From positions 1 to 64,000 of the forward strand of contig QAZA01000005.1 of assembly GCA_003054695.1 (NCBI GenBank): 64,000 bases of DNA. Reading direction: 5' to 3'. Numbering within the stretch: the stretch's first letter is position 1; each line of letters opens with the position of its first letter. This stretch comes from Verrucomicrobia bacterium LW23. Lineage in GTDB: Bacteria; Verrucomicrobiota; Verrucomicrobiia; Methylacidiphilales; UBA1321. Shown here one piece after another: positions 1 to 8,761 of this stretch. The notes under the pieces were generated by a model. It worked only from the letters and a program-made list of their open reading frames with translations. It was not told the origin of the DNA and ran no database searches. The translations under genes and the position numbers were made by a program.

Positions 1-59
1 CCCGCTTCGCTTCGTCCGTACTCCAAGCACATTCTACGAAGAATCAATGACACAGGACA

Positions 60-1043
60 CTAGAGCCACTTCTTCCAGCGCAGCCATAGCAACAGGCCAA
101 TGGTGCTGAGAATCGTGGTAACGGCGGCGGCTTCGTAGCCATATTCCCATTTAAGCTCGGGCATCGGCTCAAAGTTCATACCATACCATGTGCCAATAAG
201 CATGGAGGGTGTGGTAATAGCCGTCAGCAATGTAAGGAGCTTGATGACTTCGTTCGTTTCGTTAGCTGCGCGGTTAAGAAAAACGTCGAAGGAGAGGAAC
301 AGCTGATCGTTCAGCGCGTGGCCCGTTTCATCAATGCGGCTCAGCTCATCATAAATATCGCGGTAGTAGGGAATAAGCGGCGGGCGAATGATCTTGAATT
401 CGCCATGCGCTATGCGCGAAATCACCTCGCGCTGGGGCCGGATGATCTGACGCAACTTGTTGACCTGGTTGCGGATAGCCCGAAACTCGTGCATGATCTC
501 ATGCGCTGGCTCCGACGGATGCGTGCTGGAAAAGATGATGTCCTCCAGCTCCGTAACACCTTTCCCCAGCTCCTCAATTACCGGCTGATAGTTATCCATC
601 ATCGTACTGAGAATGCTGTACGCCAGCTTATCCATCGTCTTAAGGCCTGGCAACCCGGTCTTGGTTACGCGCTCGCGAATCGAATCGATACTGCGAAGCG
701 GATGAGTATGATGCGTAACGAGAAAGTCTTTACCTATAAAGAGATCCAGCTCCGTGCTGTTGAACGAATCCTTGCGGTTAAAATCAACCGCATGCATCAC
801 GATAAAGAGGTAGTTGTCATACTCCTCCACCTTCGGCATGTGGCTGACGGCAAGGCAGTCCTCGATCGCGAGTGGATGGAACCCGAATACGCCCTCAAGG
901 ATCTGCCGCGACTCCTCCTCGGTAGGGTCGTCCAGGTCGACCCAAAGGTAAAGCCCCTTGTCGCCACGCACCAGGCGTAGCGCATCGGGGTCAATCTCCT
1001 GGCCCGCCAGTTTGCCCTCTGCAAAGACGTAGGATCGAATCAT
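60..1043 (-). CDS. corA: CorA-family magnesium/cobalt transporter
   Basis: A 327-residue protein matching the CorA family, a pentameric inner-membrane channel that takes up Mg2+ (also Co2+ and Ni2+). The N-terminal two thirds is the cytosolic alpha/beta plus long-helix funnel. The C-terminus carries the signature GMN at about residues 288-290, at the end of the first membrane helix, followed by the MPEL-type periplasmic loop and a second hydrophobic helix, and ends in a basic RWKKWL tail that should sit in the cytoplasm. Length is normal for the family (about 320). The start is the first ATG of the frame. It stands alone, transcribed towards the left edge. A second, unrelated Mg transporter (MgtE) lies 13 kb away, so the genome has two Mg uptake routes. 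Confidence 0.95.
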   Translation of the reverse strand: MIRSYVFAEGKLAGQEIDPDALRLVRGDKGLYLWVDLDDPTEEESRQILEGVFGFHPLAIEDCLAVSHMPKVEEYDNYLFIVMHAVDFNRKDSFNSTELDLFIGKDFLVTHHTHPLRSIDSIRERVTKTGLPGLKTMDKLAYSILSTMMDNYQPVIEELGKGVTELEDIIFSSTHPSEPAHEIMHEFRAIRNQVNKLRQIIRPQREVISRIAHGEFKIIRPPLIPYYRDIYDELSRIDETGHALNDQLFLSFDVFLNRAANETNEVIKLLTLLTAITTPSMLIGTWYGMNFEPMPELKWEYGYEAAAVTTILSTIGLLLWLRWKKWL

Positions 1044-1148
1044 GGACCTCCCTGCATAGCGCGCTTTGCGCCAAAAGACAAACCGAAAGGCTCGCCGACA
1101 CTAAGTTGTTACGTTGGAGGAACTTACTCCAACGCCGGCGGCAGCACC

Positions 1149-1754
1149 TCAGCGCGTCGCATCCGCAACCCGCGTGGTGGCGGGGGCGGTGGAAGCGGTG
1201 GCGGCGGGCTGGGCCAGTGCTTCGCGCACCACGGCAACCAGCGGGCCGTCTTCGGTCAGATTGTCAAAGCGCTTTAGCTCCTTGCCGTCCTTGTAAACCA
1301 CGGCGCGGAATTTGGTGCTTTCGTCCGGCCAGGAGAGCTGCGCGCAGATGTTTCCGTTCCAGTCCGGCACCACCGAGACATCGTTGCGCGGGTTGCCGGT
1401 ATTGCCCTTGGCGGCATAAAACGGCTTGATGCGCACGGCCTCGTTGTCCAAGTCGTTGCGCATACGGCTCTTAACGTAGCCTTTGACGACTTTGGCCAGC
1501 GTGGAACGCAGATCCACCAGCACGATCAGGCGGAAGTTCTTGATGCCCTGAAAAGGGTCAAGCGCCATGCCGGCATCGCGGGTGCGCCACTGGGTTTTCT
1601 CATTGCAGTTCAGCACAACCACCACTTTGCTTGCGGGGTTAAAGGTAACGGTGCGGTCGTCGGCGTCGGTGGCCGTGATTGTGCCGGCGCGCAGGGGCGC
1701 CGCCATCACGATGGAAAGCAGAAGGACGCAGAGCGAGAGCAAGCGGTAATTCAT
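1149..1754 (-). CDS. Secreted protein of unknown function, possibly thioredoxin-fold (YtfJ-like)
   Basis: A 201-residue protein starting at MNYRLLS with a clear signal peptide (hydrophobic run to about residue 24, ending in PLRAG), so it should be periplasmic. The frame is open for 45 more codons upstream, but that part is basic and lacks signal features, so the internal ATG is preferred. A beta strand VVVVLNCNEK near residue 45 followed by a predicted helix and LIVLVDLR recalls thioredoxin-like folds of the YtfJ type. There is no CXXC, only a single Cys at the strand end, so redox activity is unlikely. The C-terminus (about the last 20 residues) is Ala/Thr-rich. No informative neighbours. 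Function not recognised. Confidence 0.7.
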   Translation of the reverse strand: MNYRLLSLCVLLLSIVMAAPLRAGTITATDADDRTVTFNPASKVVVVLNCNEKTQWRTRDAGMALDPFQGIKNFRLIVLVDLRSTLAKVVKGYVKSRMRNDLDNEAVRIKPFYAAKGNTGNPRNDVSVVPDWNGNICAQLSWPDESTKFRAVVYKDGKELKRFDNLTEDGPLVAVVREALAQPAATASTAPATTRVADATR

Positions 1755-2102
1755 AGGAATTGCAGTGTTACGTGGGCTGCGTGCGTGGGGCACGAGGGCG
1801 GCGAGGGTTTCGGGCGGAAAACTTTGCATAGTCGTTACGCCAGCGCAAGCCCCGAAGCGGAGGGAATAGTGGGGACCCGGGGAAAGCAAAGACGCGTAAA
1901 GGACCAGGGCCTTCTTCGGCAGTATGACACCGATCTTCAGAACAAAGTGCTTTGCAGCATTTTAATTCATTTTTTACGCTTTTACACAACCCTTGGATTA
2001 CTCATACGTGTAATGGACAAATCATCGCTTTTAAAACAAATATTTCGCTACCGTTAAGCTAATAGACTTTCTGGCTACACAGGAAGGCGCTTGCAGAGAG
2101 GG
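1755..2102. other. Intergenic region without a supported gene
   Basis: About 350 bases between two minus-strand genes. Roughly 1925-2085 is clearly more AT-rich than its surroundings, which fits a promoter region for the secreted protein downstream, but I cannot pick out a convincing -35/-10 pair. Short frames here show no domain or signal features. Confidence 0.5.
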
Positions 2103-3314
2103 CTATTCCACCTTCTCCAACAGCGTGCCACGCAGGTACTCGGTCTCCGCCACGGTGGTAAGGATGGGGTGGTCGCGCGACTGGGTAAAGCGTTCGCGCA
2201 GGCGCAGGGTGCTGCCGGTCTCGACGGCAGCTTCGTCGAGCATGCCGCGCCATTCGCGGTCGCCGATGTGGTGGCTGCAGCAAAATGTGGCCAGCAATCC
2301 ACCCGGCGGCAGCAGGCGTAAGGCCCTGAGGTGGATGTCTTTATAACCGCGCAATGCGGCATCCACCTTGGCTTTGGTTTTGGTGAAGGAGGGGGGATCA
2401 AGGATGATGAGGTCGAAGCGGCGGCGCTCCTTCTCAAAGGCGCGCAGGGCGTCAAACACGTTGCCGGCGACGAACTCGGCGGCCGGCTCCGCGCCAGGCG
2501 CGGCAGGCACCGCGGCCTTGGGGAAGACGCTGCGCGCCAACGCGTTAGCCTGGGCGATAGCCCCTTCGTCCTGATCGATGCCCAGGACTGATGTGGCACC
2601 TGCTTTCATCGCGGCCAGGCCAAAGGCGCCGCAGTTGCAGAAGCAATCCAGCACGCGGCGGCCGGCGGCGTGCGCGGCGGTGCGGGCGTAGTTGTCCAGC
2701 TGGTCCAGGTAGAAGCCTGTCTTATGGCCCTCCCAGAGATTGAGGGGAAGCGTGAGGCCCGGGTAGAAGGGCAGCGGCGTGGGGGCCGTGTAGGCACCAG
2801 CAAGCGTAACGCGTTCCAGCGGAAGCCCTTCCAGCTGCCGCACAGGGGCGTCGTTGCGGCCCAGGATGGCGCTCGGCTTCAGGTGCTCCTGCAACCAGCG
2901 TGCAATGATGTCCTGTCGCTGCGCGATGGCCAGCGTAAGGCACTGCAGCACAAGGACATCGCCATACTGATCCACAATCAGGCCGGGCAGGTTGTCGGAC
3001 TCGCTCCACACAATGCGCCGCGCGCTGGGGGAGATACCGAGCGCGTCGCGAAACGCCACCGCGGCCTCCAGGCGCGCGGCGATGAGCGCCGCATCCAGCG
3101 CCTCCACCTTGCGGGAGTAGCGGCGCGCGACGATCTGCGAGCGGCTGTTGTAGATGGCACTGCCCAGCCGCTCCCCACGCTGGCCGCGAATCTCCACGGT
3201 CCCGCCATCTTCCGCAACTCCTTCCACGCAATCCACTTCCGTTGCATAGACCCACGGATGGCCATCGAGGATACGATGCCGGACGCCGCGATTGAGATGG
3301 AGCACTGCCTTCAT
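2103..3314 (-). CDS. rlmI: Class I SAM-dependent rRNA methyltransferase (RlmI-like, PUA domain)
   Basis: A 403-residue enzyme of the RlmI/YccW family, which methylates a cytosine C5 in 23S rRNA. The start is the internal ATG giving MKAVLHLNRG, the usual beginning of the N-terminal PUA-like domain; the frame extends 14 codons further without support. Visible features are the HPWVY segment of the PUA domain, the KTGFYLDQ hallmark near the middle, the SAM site DCFCNCGAFG, and the catalytic-region motif ILDPPSFTKTK. The arginine usual in LDQRDNR is Leu here (LDQLDNY). Length is typical (about 395-400). Assignment to the family is firm; whether the target is exactly the RlmI cytosine is inferred. 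Confidence 0.9.
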   Translation of the reverse strand: MKAVLHLNRGVRHRILDGHPWVYATEVDCVEGVAEDGGTVEIRGQRGERLGSAIYNSRSQIVARRYSRKVEALDAALIAARLEAAVAFRDALGISPSARRIVWSESDNLPGLIVDQYGDVLVLQCLTLAIAQRQDIIARWLQEHLKPSAILGRNDAPVRQLEGLPLERVTLAGAYTAPTPLPFYPGLTLPLNLWEGHKTGFYLDQLDNYARTAAHAAGRRVLDCFCNCGAFGLAAMKAGATSVLGIDQDEGAIAQANALARSVFPKAAVPAAPGAEPAAEFVAGNVFDALRAFEKERRRFDLIILDPPSFTKTKAKVDAALRGYKDIHLRALRLLPPGGLLATFCCSHHIGDREWRGMLDEAAVETGSTLRLRERFTQSRDHPILTTVAETEYLRGTLLEKVE

Positions 3315-3462
3315 CCGATAGCTTATAGCGCGGCGCGGCGGGTACTCCAAGCGCAAAGCGGGCGCTGGTACGCATTAGCCCCGCTACTTCCTCACGCGCC
3401 GCGTGCTTCTTTTTGCGAATCTCCATTGATCCCGCGCGCAGGATAGTCGATTATTGCAGTGT

Positions 3463-5034
3463 ATGAAGCAGTACGACATTGCCGTGATTGGCTGCGGGGC
3501 GGGGGGCGCGGCGGCGGCTCTCCTGGCGGCGGATCGCAATGCACGCGTGTTGCTGCTGGACAAGGGCCCGCGCGGCGGCAACTGGCTGCACGAGGGCTGC
3601 GTGCCCGTCAAGACGCTGATGGCGTGCCAGAAAATGTACCGCCACCTGCAGCATGCGCAGGATTACGGGATCCACCTGTCCCACATTCGCCCCAGCATGG
3701 CGGAGTGGCTGAGCCGTCAGCGCGCCGTCATATCCAAGGTGAGCGAGGATCTGACCCGCAAGCTGGAAGCCCGACGCGTGGAAACCGTACGCGCCAGCGC
3801 CAGGCTGCTGGCCAACGGCCGCGTGCTGGTGAGTGAAGAGGGCCGCCAGCCGTGGGAAGCCATCGCCCGCAAGGTGATTTTGGCCACCGGCGCCCGCCCG
3901 GCCACAATGCCCGGCTTTGAGCAGGCCGATGGCACGGTGGTGGGTTACAGCCACCATTTTGTGCACTTAACGCAGGCGCCGGCGGAGCTGACGATTGTGG
4001 GCGGCGGCTATATTGGCTGCGAGCTGGGCGAGATTTTTCACGCGGCCGGCACGCGGGTGACGATTATTGAGTCGCAGCAAGAGCTTCTGCCGCAGATGGA
4101 TCCCGAAGCCGGTGCGTTTTTGCGGGCCAAGTTTGAGAGCGAGAATATGCAGGTGCTCAATAACACCCGCGTTGTGGGGCTGGAGACGGAAGCGGTGCCA
4201 GTGGGCACGGGCGTGCTGGCGGGCGCGGGGGCCGGCGGCGGCACGTTGACGGTATCCGGCGGCGGCGGGCAGGTGCACTTTACGCCGTCGGGCTCGGGCA
4301 CGGGCCTGGCCGGGCAAACCGGCACGGCGTCGGTAGATCCCGCAGGGTGGGCCGCAGGCGGGGGCAATGGTGCGGAAAGCGCGGGCTCCGGCATGCGCGC
4401 GGTGCTGCAGCTTTCCAATGGCAAGGTGTTATACAGCGACCGCGTGTTGCTGGCCGTGGGTCGGCGGCCGAATGTGGATCACCTGGGCCTGGATGAGGCG
4501 GGCATTGAGCTGGATGAGGCGAACGGGGGCGTTCGCGTGAATGACTTTTTGCAGACGAGCAATCCCGACGTGTACGCGGTGGGCGACATTAACGCCCGAG
4601 CCCCCCTGGCGCATTCCGCTTCCGCGCAAGCTGTTGTGGCTGTGGATCATGCGCTAGGTGGCTCGCGACCGATGATGTGGGATAACATCCCCTTTTGCGT
4701 CTACACGGTGCCGGAGATTGCGTCGGTCGGCTTCTCCGAGGCGGCGGCGCGGGCGCGCGGGCATGAGATTGTGACGAGCCGTTGCTCCTTCCGCAGCGTG
4801 GGCAAGGCCGTGGCGCTGGGCGAGCTGGAGGGCTTTGTGAAGCTGATTGCCGATGCGCAGACGAACAAGCTTCTCGGCGGCATGATTGTCGGCCACGAGG
4901 CGTCGGAACTTATTGCGCAAGTGGGCCTTGCGCTGCAATTCCGCGCAACGGCGCGCGATGTTGCGGATACGATCTTCGCGCATCCGTCGCTCAGCGAGGC
5001 GATTCAGGAAGCGGCACGGACGCTGGCTGTTTAA
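3463..5034 (+). CDS. FAD-dependent pyridine nucleotide-disulfide oxidoreductase with altered active site and Gly-rich insertion
   Basis: A 523-residue flavoprotein of the dihydrolipoamide dehydrogenase / mercuric reductase superfamily. Residues 8-14 hold the FAD-binding GCGAGGA. A second dinucleotide fold begins at VGGGYIGCE near 179, and the FAD motif YAVGDI lies near 380. The dimerisation domain ends with HPSLSEA, supplying the His-Glu pair. The redox motif normally has two Cys five apart; here it reads GGNWLHEGC, with Trp41 in place of the first Cys and only Cys46 kept. Residues about 244-310 (bases about 4192-4392) are a Gly/Ala/Ser-rich insertion inside the NAD domain. The ATG at 3463 is preferred over the upstream TTG. 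Substrate unknown; classical disulfide chemistry looks impossible. Confidence 0.85.
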   Translation: MKQYDIAVIGCGAGGAAAALLAADRNARVLLLDKGPRGGNWLHEGCVPVKTLMACQKMYRHLQHAQDYGIHLSHIRPSMAEWLSRQRAVISKVSEDLTRKLEARRVETVRASARLLANGRVLVSEEGRQPWEAIARKVILATGARPATMPGFEQADGTVVGYSHHFVHLTQAPAELTIVGGGYIGCELGEIFHAAGTRVTIIESQQELLPQMDPEAGAFLRAKFESENMQVLNNTRVVGLETEAVPVGTGVLAGAGAGGGTLTVSGGGGQVHFTPSGSGTGLAGQTGTASVDPAGWAAGGGNGAESAGSGMRAVLQLSNGKVLYSDRVLLAVGRRPNVDHLGLDEAGIELDEANGGVRVNDFLQTSNPDVYAVGDINARAPLAHSASAQAVVAVDHALGGSRPMMWDNIPFCVYTVPEIASVGFSEAAARARGHEIVTSRCSFRSVGKAVALGELEGFVKLIADAQTNKLLGGMIVGHEASELIAQVGLALQFRATARDVADTIFAHPSLSEAIQEAARTLAV

Positions 5035-5076
5035 GGAGCGGGGAACGCTTGCCCTGTCCGCTTGCCTTCTCCTCGC

Positions 5077-5787
5077 TTACCCCGACCTTGCCGCGGGCTT
5101 TTCCTCGGTCACGCCTTTTTCTTCGGGTGATTCCGTCAGTGTTTCGCCGGCCATCAGCGTCTCTGCCTCGGACGCCGCGCCCTGCCTGGGCTCGGCAAGG
5201 CCATCCGGCGTGGAAAGGGTGAGCACGGTTGCGGCAGCGACGGCGGGGAGGCCGGCGCGGTGGGACACGTGGACGTGGTCGCGGCGATGCTTGTCGGCCG
5301 GCCAGAAGAGGCGGATGGCGCCATAGCCGATGACGCCCATGAGGATGCCGAGGACGATGGCGCCGAGGTACAGGGGGAGGATGGCCTGCAGGCCTTCGTT
5401 CCACAAAAAGAAGGGGAGCTGGCTCATATCCGCCGGCACGTTGTCCGGCCACAACTTCCTGCCCATCAAAAAGTTACCGACGATGTAGCAGGGCGGCAGG
5501 TGGATCGGCGCGGTAAGCGGCGTGGAGGCAAACTGCAGGGCAAATGCAAACGGCATGTTGCCGCGCACGTACAGGCACAGGGCGCCGGCCACAATCGTTT
5601 GGCCCGGCATGGGGATGGTGGTGACCGGAACGCCCACCAGCCAGGCGCGCGCCAGGCTTTCGCGGCGAAGCGTCCACAGGTTCTTGTCCATCACAATGTC
5701 GCCAAAGCGCTGGTGCAACCAGGAGCCTTTCAGTTTCTTCCTGGAAATACCCCATTTATGAAACAGGCGAGAGTATTTGAGCGACAT
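5077..5787 (-). CDS. DUF2062 domain membrane protein
   Basis: A 236-residue protein with the DUF2062 pattern. A short basic N-terminus (HQRFGD) leads to DKNLWTLRRESLARA, then several hydrophobic helices with the conserved PVTTIPMPGQT and STPLTAPIH segments, and a final membrane helix at about 140-165. The last 60 residues are a hydrophilic, acidic, low-complexity tail. DUF2062 proteins are small integral inner-membrane proteins of unknown role, sometimes fused to or near glycosyltransferases; none is adjacent here. It converges on the flavoprotein gene with a 42-base gap. The start is the first Met of the frame. Confidence 0.8.
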   Translation of the reverse strand: MSLKYSRLFHKWGISRKKLKGSWLHQRFGDIVMDKNLWTLRRESLARAWLVGVPVTTIPMPGQTIVAGALCLYVRGNMPFAFALQFASTPLTAPIHLPPCYIVGNFLMGRKLWPDNVPADMSQLPFFLWNEGLQAILPLYLGAIVLGILMGVIGYGAIRLFWPADKHRRDHVHVSHRAGLPAVAAATVLTLSTPDGLAEPRQGAASEAETLMAGETLTESPEEKGVTEEKPAARSG

Positions 5788-6252
5788 GCGGCAGATGTGT
5801 GGAGACGTGTTGCGTTTCGATCCGGCAGACGCCGCCCGAGAATGGCACAGCGCCGCGGCGGCGTACTGGCGTGCTGCTAAGGCCTGATGCTAAAGGGGTT
5901 TGCGAGATCGTCCAGAGCAAAAAGGCAGAAGCCGGGTGTTTTCCCCTTTAGACGGTCACTCGGGCAAGTCTGTGCGAAAATTGTCCGAAAAAAGACAAGA
6001 TCGGTCTTCATTGTGGCAAAAGAGTCCGAAAGTACGTACCGATACCACAGTTTGATCGGCCGCGCAGATTTTTTTGTTAAGATAAAATCGACAATTGCGC
6101 TTCAGCCAGTCAATTTGAGGACACACGGCAGTGATTTACTCCGGTTGACATTGCGCGCCATAAATGAGCGTACATTTTTTCCGATCCGCCCCATATCCCC
6201 TTATCCCCCAGTCGTCAACCAGAGCGACTGCCGGACCCATTAAGCCCGCGAC
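5788..6252. other. AT-rich intergenic/promoter region
   Basis: About 465 bases between a leftward and a rightward gene, so it should hold two divergent promoters. Bases about 5960-6190 are distinctly AT-rich, with a TTGACA at 6145-6150, but no TATAAT-like hexamer sits at 16-18 bases from it. A 118-codon plus-strand frame at 5887-6243 has no domain features and atypical composition, so I do not call it a gene. Confidence 0.5.
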
Positions 6253-6975
6253 GTGAGCGCTGTACCTCAACTCCAGGCTACATACCAGGCACCGGCCCCC
6301 CGGCTTGTGGGGGACGAGGCGCCGCACCACTATCTTTCGGCGCTGGACGTGTTGCAGGTTGTCTCGCAAAGCAAGGCCAGTGTGTTTATGCAACTGCAGC
6401 TGGGCTGCGATGCGGCGCAGATCTGGATCTGCCGCGGCATTCTGTTCAAGATCGCCACCCTGCGCGATGGCGAAATCTCCGCCTCGGCGCGCGCGGATGT
6501 GCTGATGACGGAGCCCGGCGTCGATCTCTCCATCGCGCCCCTCACCTCCGCCCCCTACCCCGCGGACGAAAACAAGGCGCTGCTCATCTCCATTGAGGAT
6601 CTGGTGCTGCAACTCGCTCAGGCCAAGGATCTTGGCTTCCTCGGCCACGAGCCCGGCATACCGCAGATTGAGCGCGAGCCCTATGAGGGCGGGCTTTTCT
6701 TCGAGTTCATGAACGAGCCGCGGCCGCCCATGCCCATCACCGCCGCCGCCTTCACCATTGGCCGCCACGGCACCTGCGGCATTTTGCTTACGGATAGCAG
6801 CGTCTCCAACTTTCACTGCCACTTGCAGGTACGCAATGACTGCGTGTTTGCGGAAGACCTGGCGGCCACCAACGGCACGTTCATCGACGGCCGGCGCATC
6901 CTCAGCGGCGTTCTTTATGTCAACAGCATGCTGACGGTGGGGAGCACGATGCTGCGCCTGGTGCGGGCCAAATAG
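6253..6975 (+). CDS. PATAN (DUF4388)-FHA domain signalling protein
   Basis: A 240-residue cytoplasmic protein starting at GTG. Residues about 25-140 resemble the DUF4388/PATAN domain found in bacterial two-component and gliding-motility proteins. Residues about 155-238 are an FHA domain, with the canonical phosphothreonine-binding pieces: TIGRHGTCGILL, SNFHC (the Ser-x-x-His pair) and TNGTFIDG. FHA domains read phosphorylated threonines, so it likely works with a Ser/Thr kinase; one such kinase is encoded in this window at 54473-55465, though not adjacent. It is followed by the disulfide reductase gene after 82 bases. Domain calls are firm, partner inferred. Confidence 0.85.
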   Translation: MSAVPQLQATYQAPAPRLVGDEAPHHYLSALDVLQVVSQSKASVFMQLQLGCDAAQIWICRGILFKIATLRDGEISASARADVLMTEPGVDLSIAPLTSAPYPADENKALLISIEDLVLQLAQAKDLGFLGHEPGIPQIEREPYEGGLFFEFMNEPRPPMPITAAAFTIGRHGTCGILLTDSSVSNFHCHLQVRNDCVFAEDLAATNGTFIDGRRILSGVLYVNSMLTVGSTMLRLVRAK

Positions 6976-7057
6976 CTTCGGACGTATCGTCCATGGGACG
7001 GCCGGCCAGCCCCTTAACACAGGATTTTACCACTGGCGCATAGCCGGATTGTAGGCT

Positions 7058-8674
7058 ATGAAGTTAGTGCCTATGAGCACGAACTGCAGCGAGTCTGAAT
7101 TCGATGTCATTATCCTCGGCGGCGGCAGCGCCGGTTACGCGGCGGCGCGCACCGCCGCCAGCCTGGGCGCCCGCGTGGCGGTGGTGGAGGGCGGGCCGGA
7201 CGTGGGCGGCCTGTGCATTTTGCGCGGCTGCATGCCATCCAAAACGTTGCTGGAGAGCAGCTACCGCTGGCACGAGATTATGCGCGCCCGACAGTTTGGC
7301 CTGGATGTAAAACCCGGTGCGCCCATCGTCAAGGAAATCATTGCCCGCAAACGCACGCTTATTGGCGAGTTTGCAGACTACCGCCGCAGCCAGCTGGAGG
7401 CCGGCAAATTCACCTTCTACCGCGCCACCGCCCGCTTTGCGGATGCCCACACGCTGGAGCTCACCCCCGTTGCCCGGGATTCAGGCGCAGGCGCGGTCCC
7501 CGCCACCATCCGCGGCAAAACGTTTGTCATCACCACCGGCTCGGAGATCTCCCCTCCCCGCATCCCCGGCCTTAAGGAGGCCGGCTACCTGACGAGCGAT
7601 ACCGCGCTGGACAACGAAACGCTCCCCGACTCCATTATAGTGCTGGGCGGCGGCGTTATTGCGGTGGAGCTGGGGCAGTACTACTCCCACCTGGGCAGCA
7701 AAGTCACCCTCATTCAGCGCAGCGAGCGCATACTCAAGGAGAACGACGACGACGTCTCCGCCGTGATAGAAAAGGCGTTTCGAGACGAAGGGGTGGCGCT
7801 CTACACCAGCACCTCGCTCATCGACGTCACCACCTGCCCCGAAGGCAAAACGGTGCGCTTTACCCACGAGGGCGTGGAGAAATCGGTTACCGCGCAGGAG
7901 ATCCTTTACGCCCTGGGCCGCGAGCCCCGCGTGCGCGACCTTAACCTGCCCGCCGCCGGCGTGGAGCTCACGGCCAAAGGCAAAGCCATCGCCGTGGATA
8001 ACGGCATGCGCACCTCTGCGCCGCACATCTTCGCCGCCGGCGATGTCGTCGGCCTGTACGAGGTAGTGCACGTCGCCATCTCCCAGGGCGAATGCGCCGC
8101 GTGGAACGCCGTGCAACTGCTGCGCGGCGACGCCGGCAAAACGCCCAACGTAACCCTGCACGCCGGCAGCGGCCCCGTCGGCCTGCCCGGCGTAGGCGCC
8201 GGCGATTTCTCCCCCGGCAGCCACGCGCATGCGGAGCCGGCCGGCGTCCAACCCTGCGACGAAGTCACCGGCAAAGCCCCCTGCGCCGCCCGCACCATGG
8301 ATTACCGGCTCAAAACCACCGTCACCTTCACCCACCCGGAAATCGCCTCCGTGGGCCTTACCGAGAAGGAGGCGATCGCCGCGGGCATCGCCTACAAGGC
8401 GGCCAAATACCCGTTCGACGACCACGGCAAATCGCAAATCATGGGCGCCCTCTACGGCTTCGTCAAAGTGCTGGCCGAGCCGACCCGCGGCGAAATCATC
8501 GGCGCCCACATCGTCGGCCCCCACGCCTCCGATCTCATCCACGAGCTGATCGCCGTCATGTACTTCCGCGGCACCGTCAAGGATTTGGCGCTCATCCCCC
8601 ACTACCACCCCACCCTGGCCGAGATCGTCACCTACCCGGCCGAGGAACTGGCCGAGGAGTTTGGACTGGTGTAG
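7058..8674 (+). CDS. Mercuric reductase-like FAD/NAD(P)-disulfide oxidoreductase
   Basis: A 538-residue flavoprotein with the full disulfide reductase signature. The FAD site GGGSAGYAA is near residue 21, and the redox pair GLCILRGC has both cysteines (C53 and C58) followed by MPSKTL. The NAD fold starts at LGGGVIAVE, the second FAD motif is FAAGDV, and the dimerisation domain has the His-Glu pair in HYHPTLAEI. The C-terminus lacks the Cys pair that mercuric reductases use to bind Hg2+, so true MerA activity is doubtful. Residues about 365-412 are a Gly/Pro-rich insertion at the start of the dimerisation domain. Unlike the relative at 3463-5034 it should be redox competent. Start at the first ATG; a second ATG lies five codons on. 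Confidence 0.88.
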   Translation: MKLVPMSTNCSESEFDVIILGGGSAGYAAARTAASLGARVAVVEGGPDVGGLCILRGCMPSKTLLESSYRWHEIMRARQFGLDVKPGAPIVKEIIARKRTLIGEFADYRRSQLEAGKFTFYRATARFADAHTLELTPVARDSGAGAVPATIRGKTFVITTGSEISPPRIPGLKEAGYLTSDTALDNETLPDSIIVLGGGVIAVELGQYYSHLGSKVTLIQRSERILKENDDDVSAVIEKAFRDEGVALYTSTSLIDVTTCPEGKTVRFTHEGVEKSVTAQEILYALGREPRVRDLNLPAAGVELTAKGKAIAVDNGMRTSAPHIFAAGDVVGLYEVVHVAISQGECAAWNAVQLLRGDAGKTPNVTLHAGSGPVGLPGVGAGDFSPGSHAHAEPAGVQPCDEVTGKAPCAARTMDYRLKTTVTFTHPEIASVGLTEKEAIAAGIAYKAAKYPFDDHGKSQIMGALYGFVKVLAEPTRGEIIGAHIVGPHASDLIHELIAVMYFRGTVKDLALIPHYHPTLAEIVTYPAEELAEEFGLV

Positions 8675-8761
8675 GAGGGGCCGAGTGAATACGCGCCCGT
8701 GCCCACTTTTGCACAAAAGTGCGGATTGCATCCCCACGCCCGGCCTCGCTAATGTGGGGCT

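Noticed and set aside
6145-6176. TTGACA as a promoter for the FHA gene
   Set aside because: The nearest TACATT is 20 bases away, outside the usual 16-18 spacing.
5887-6243. 118-codon plus-strand frame before the FHA gene
   Set aside because: Composition is AT-rich and unlike its neighbours, no domain or signal features, and it covers the likely promoter region.
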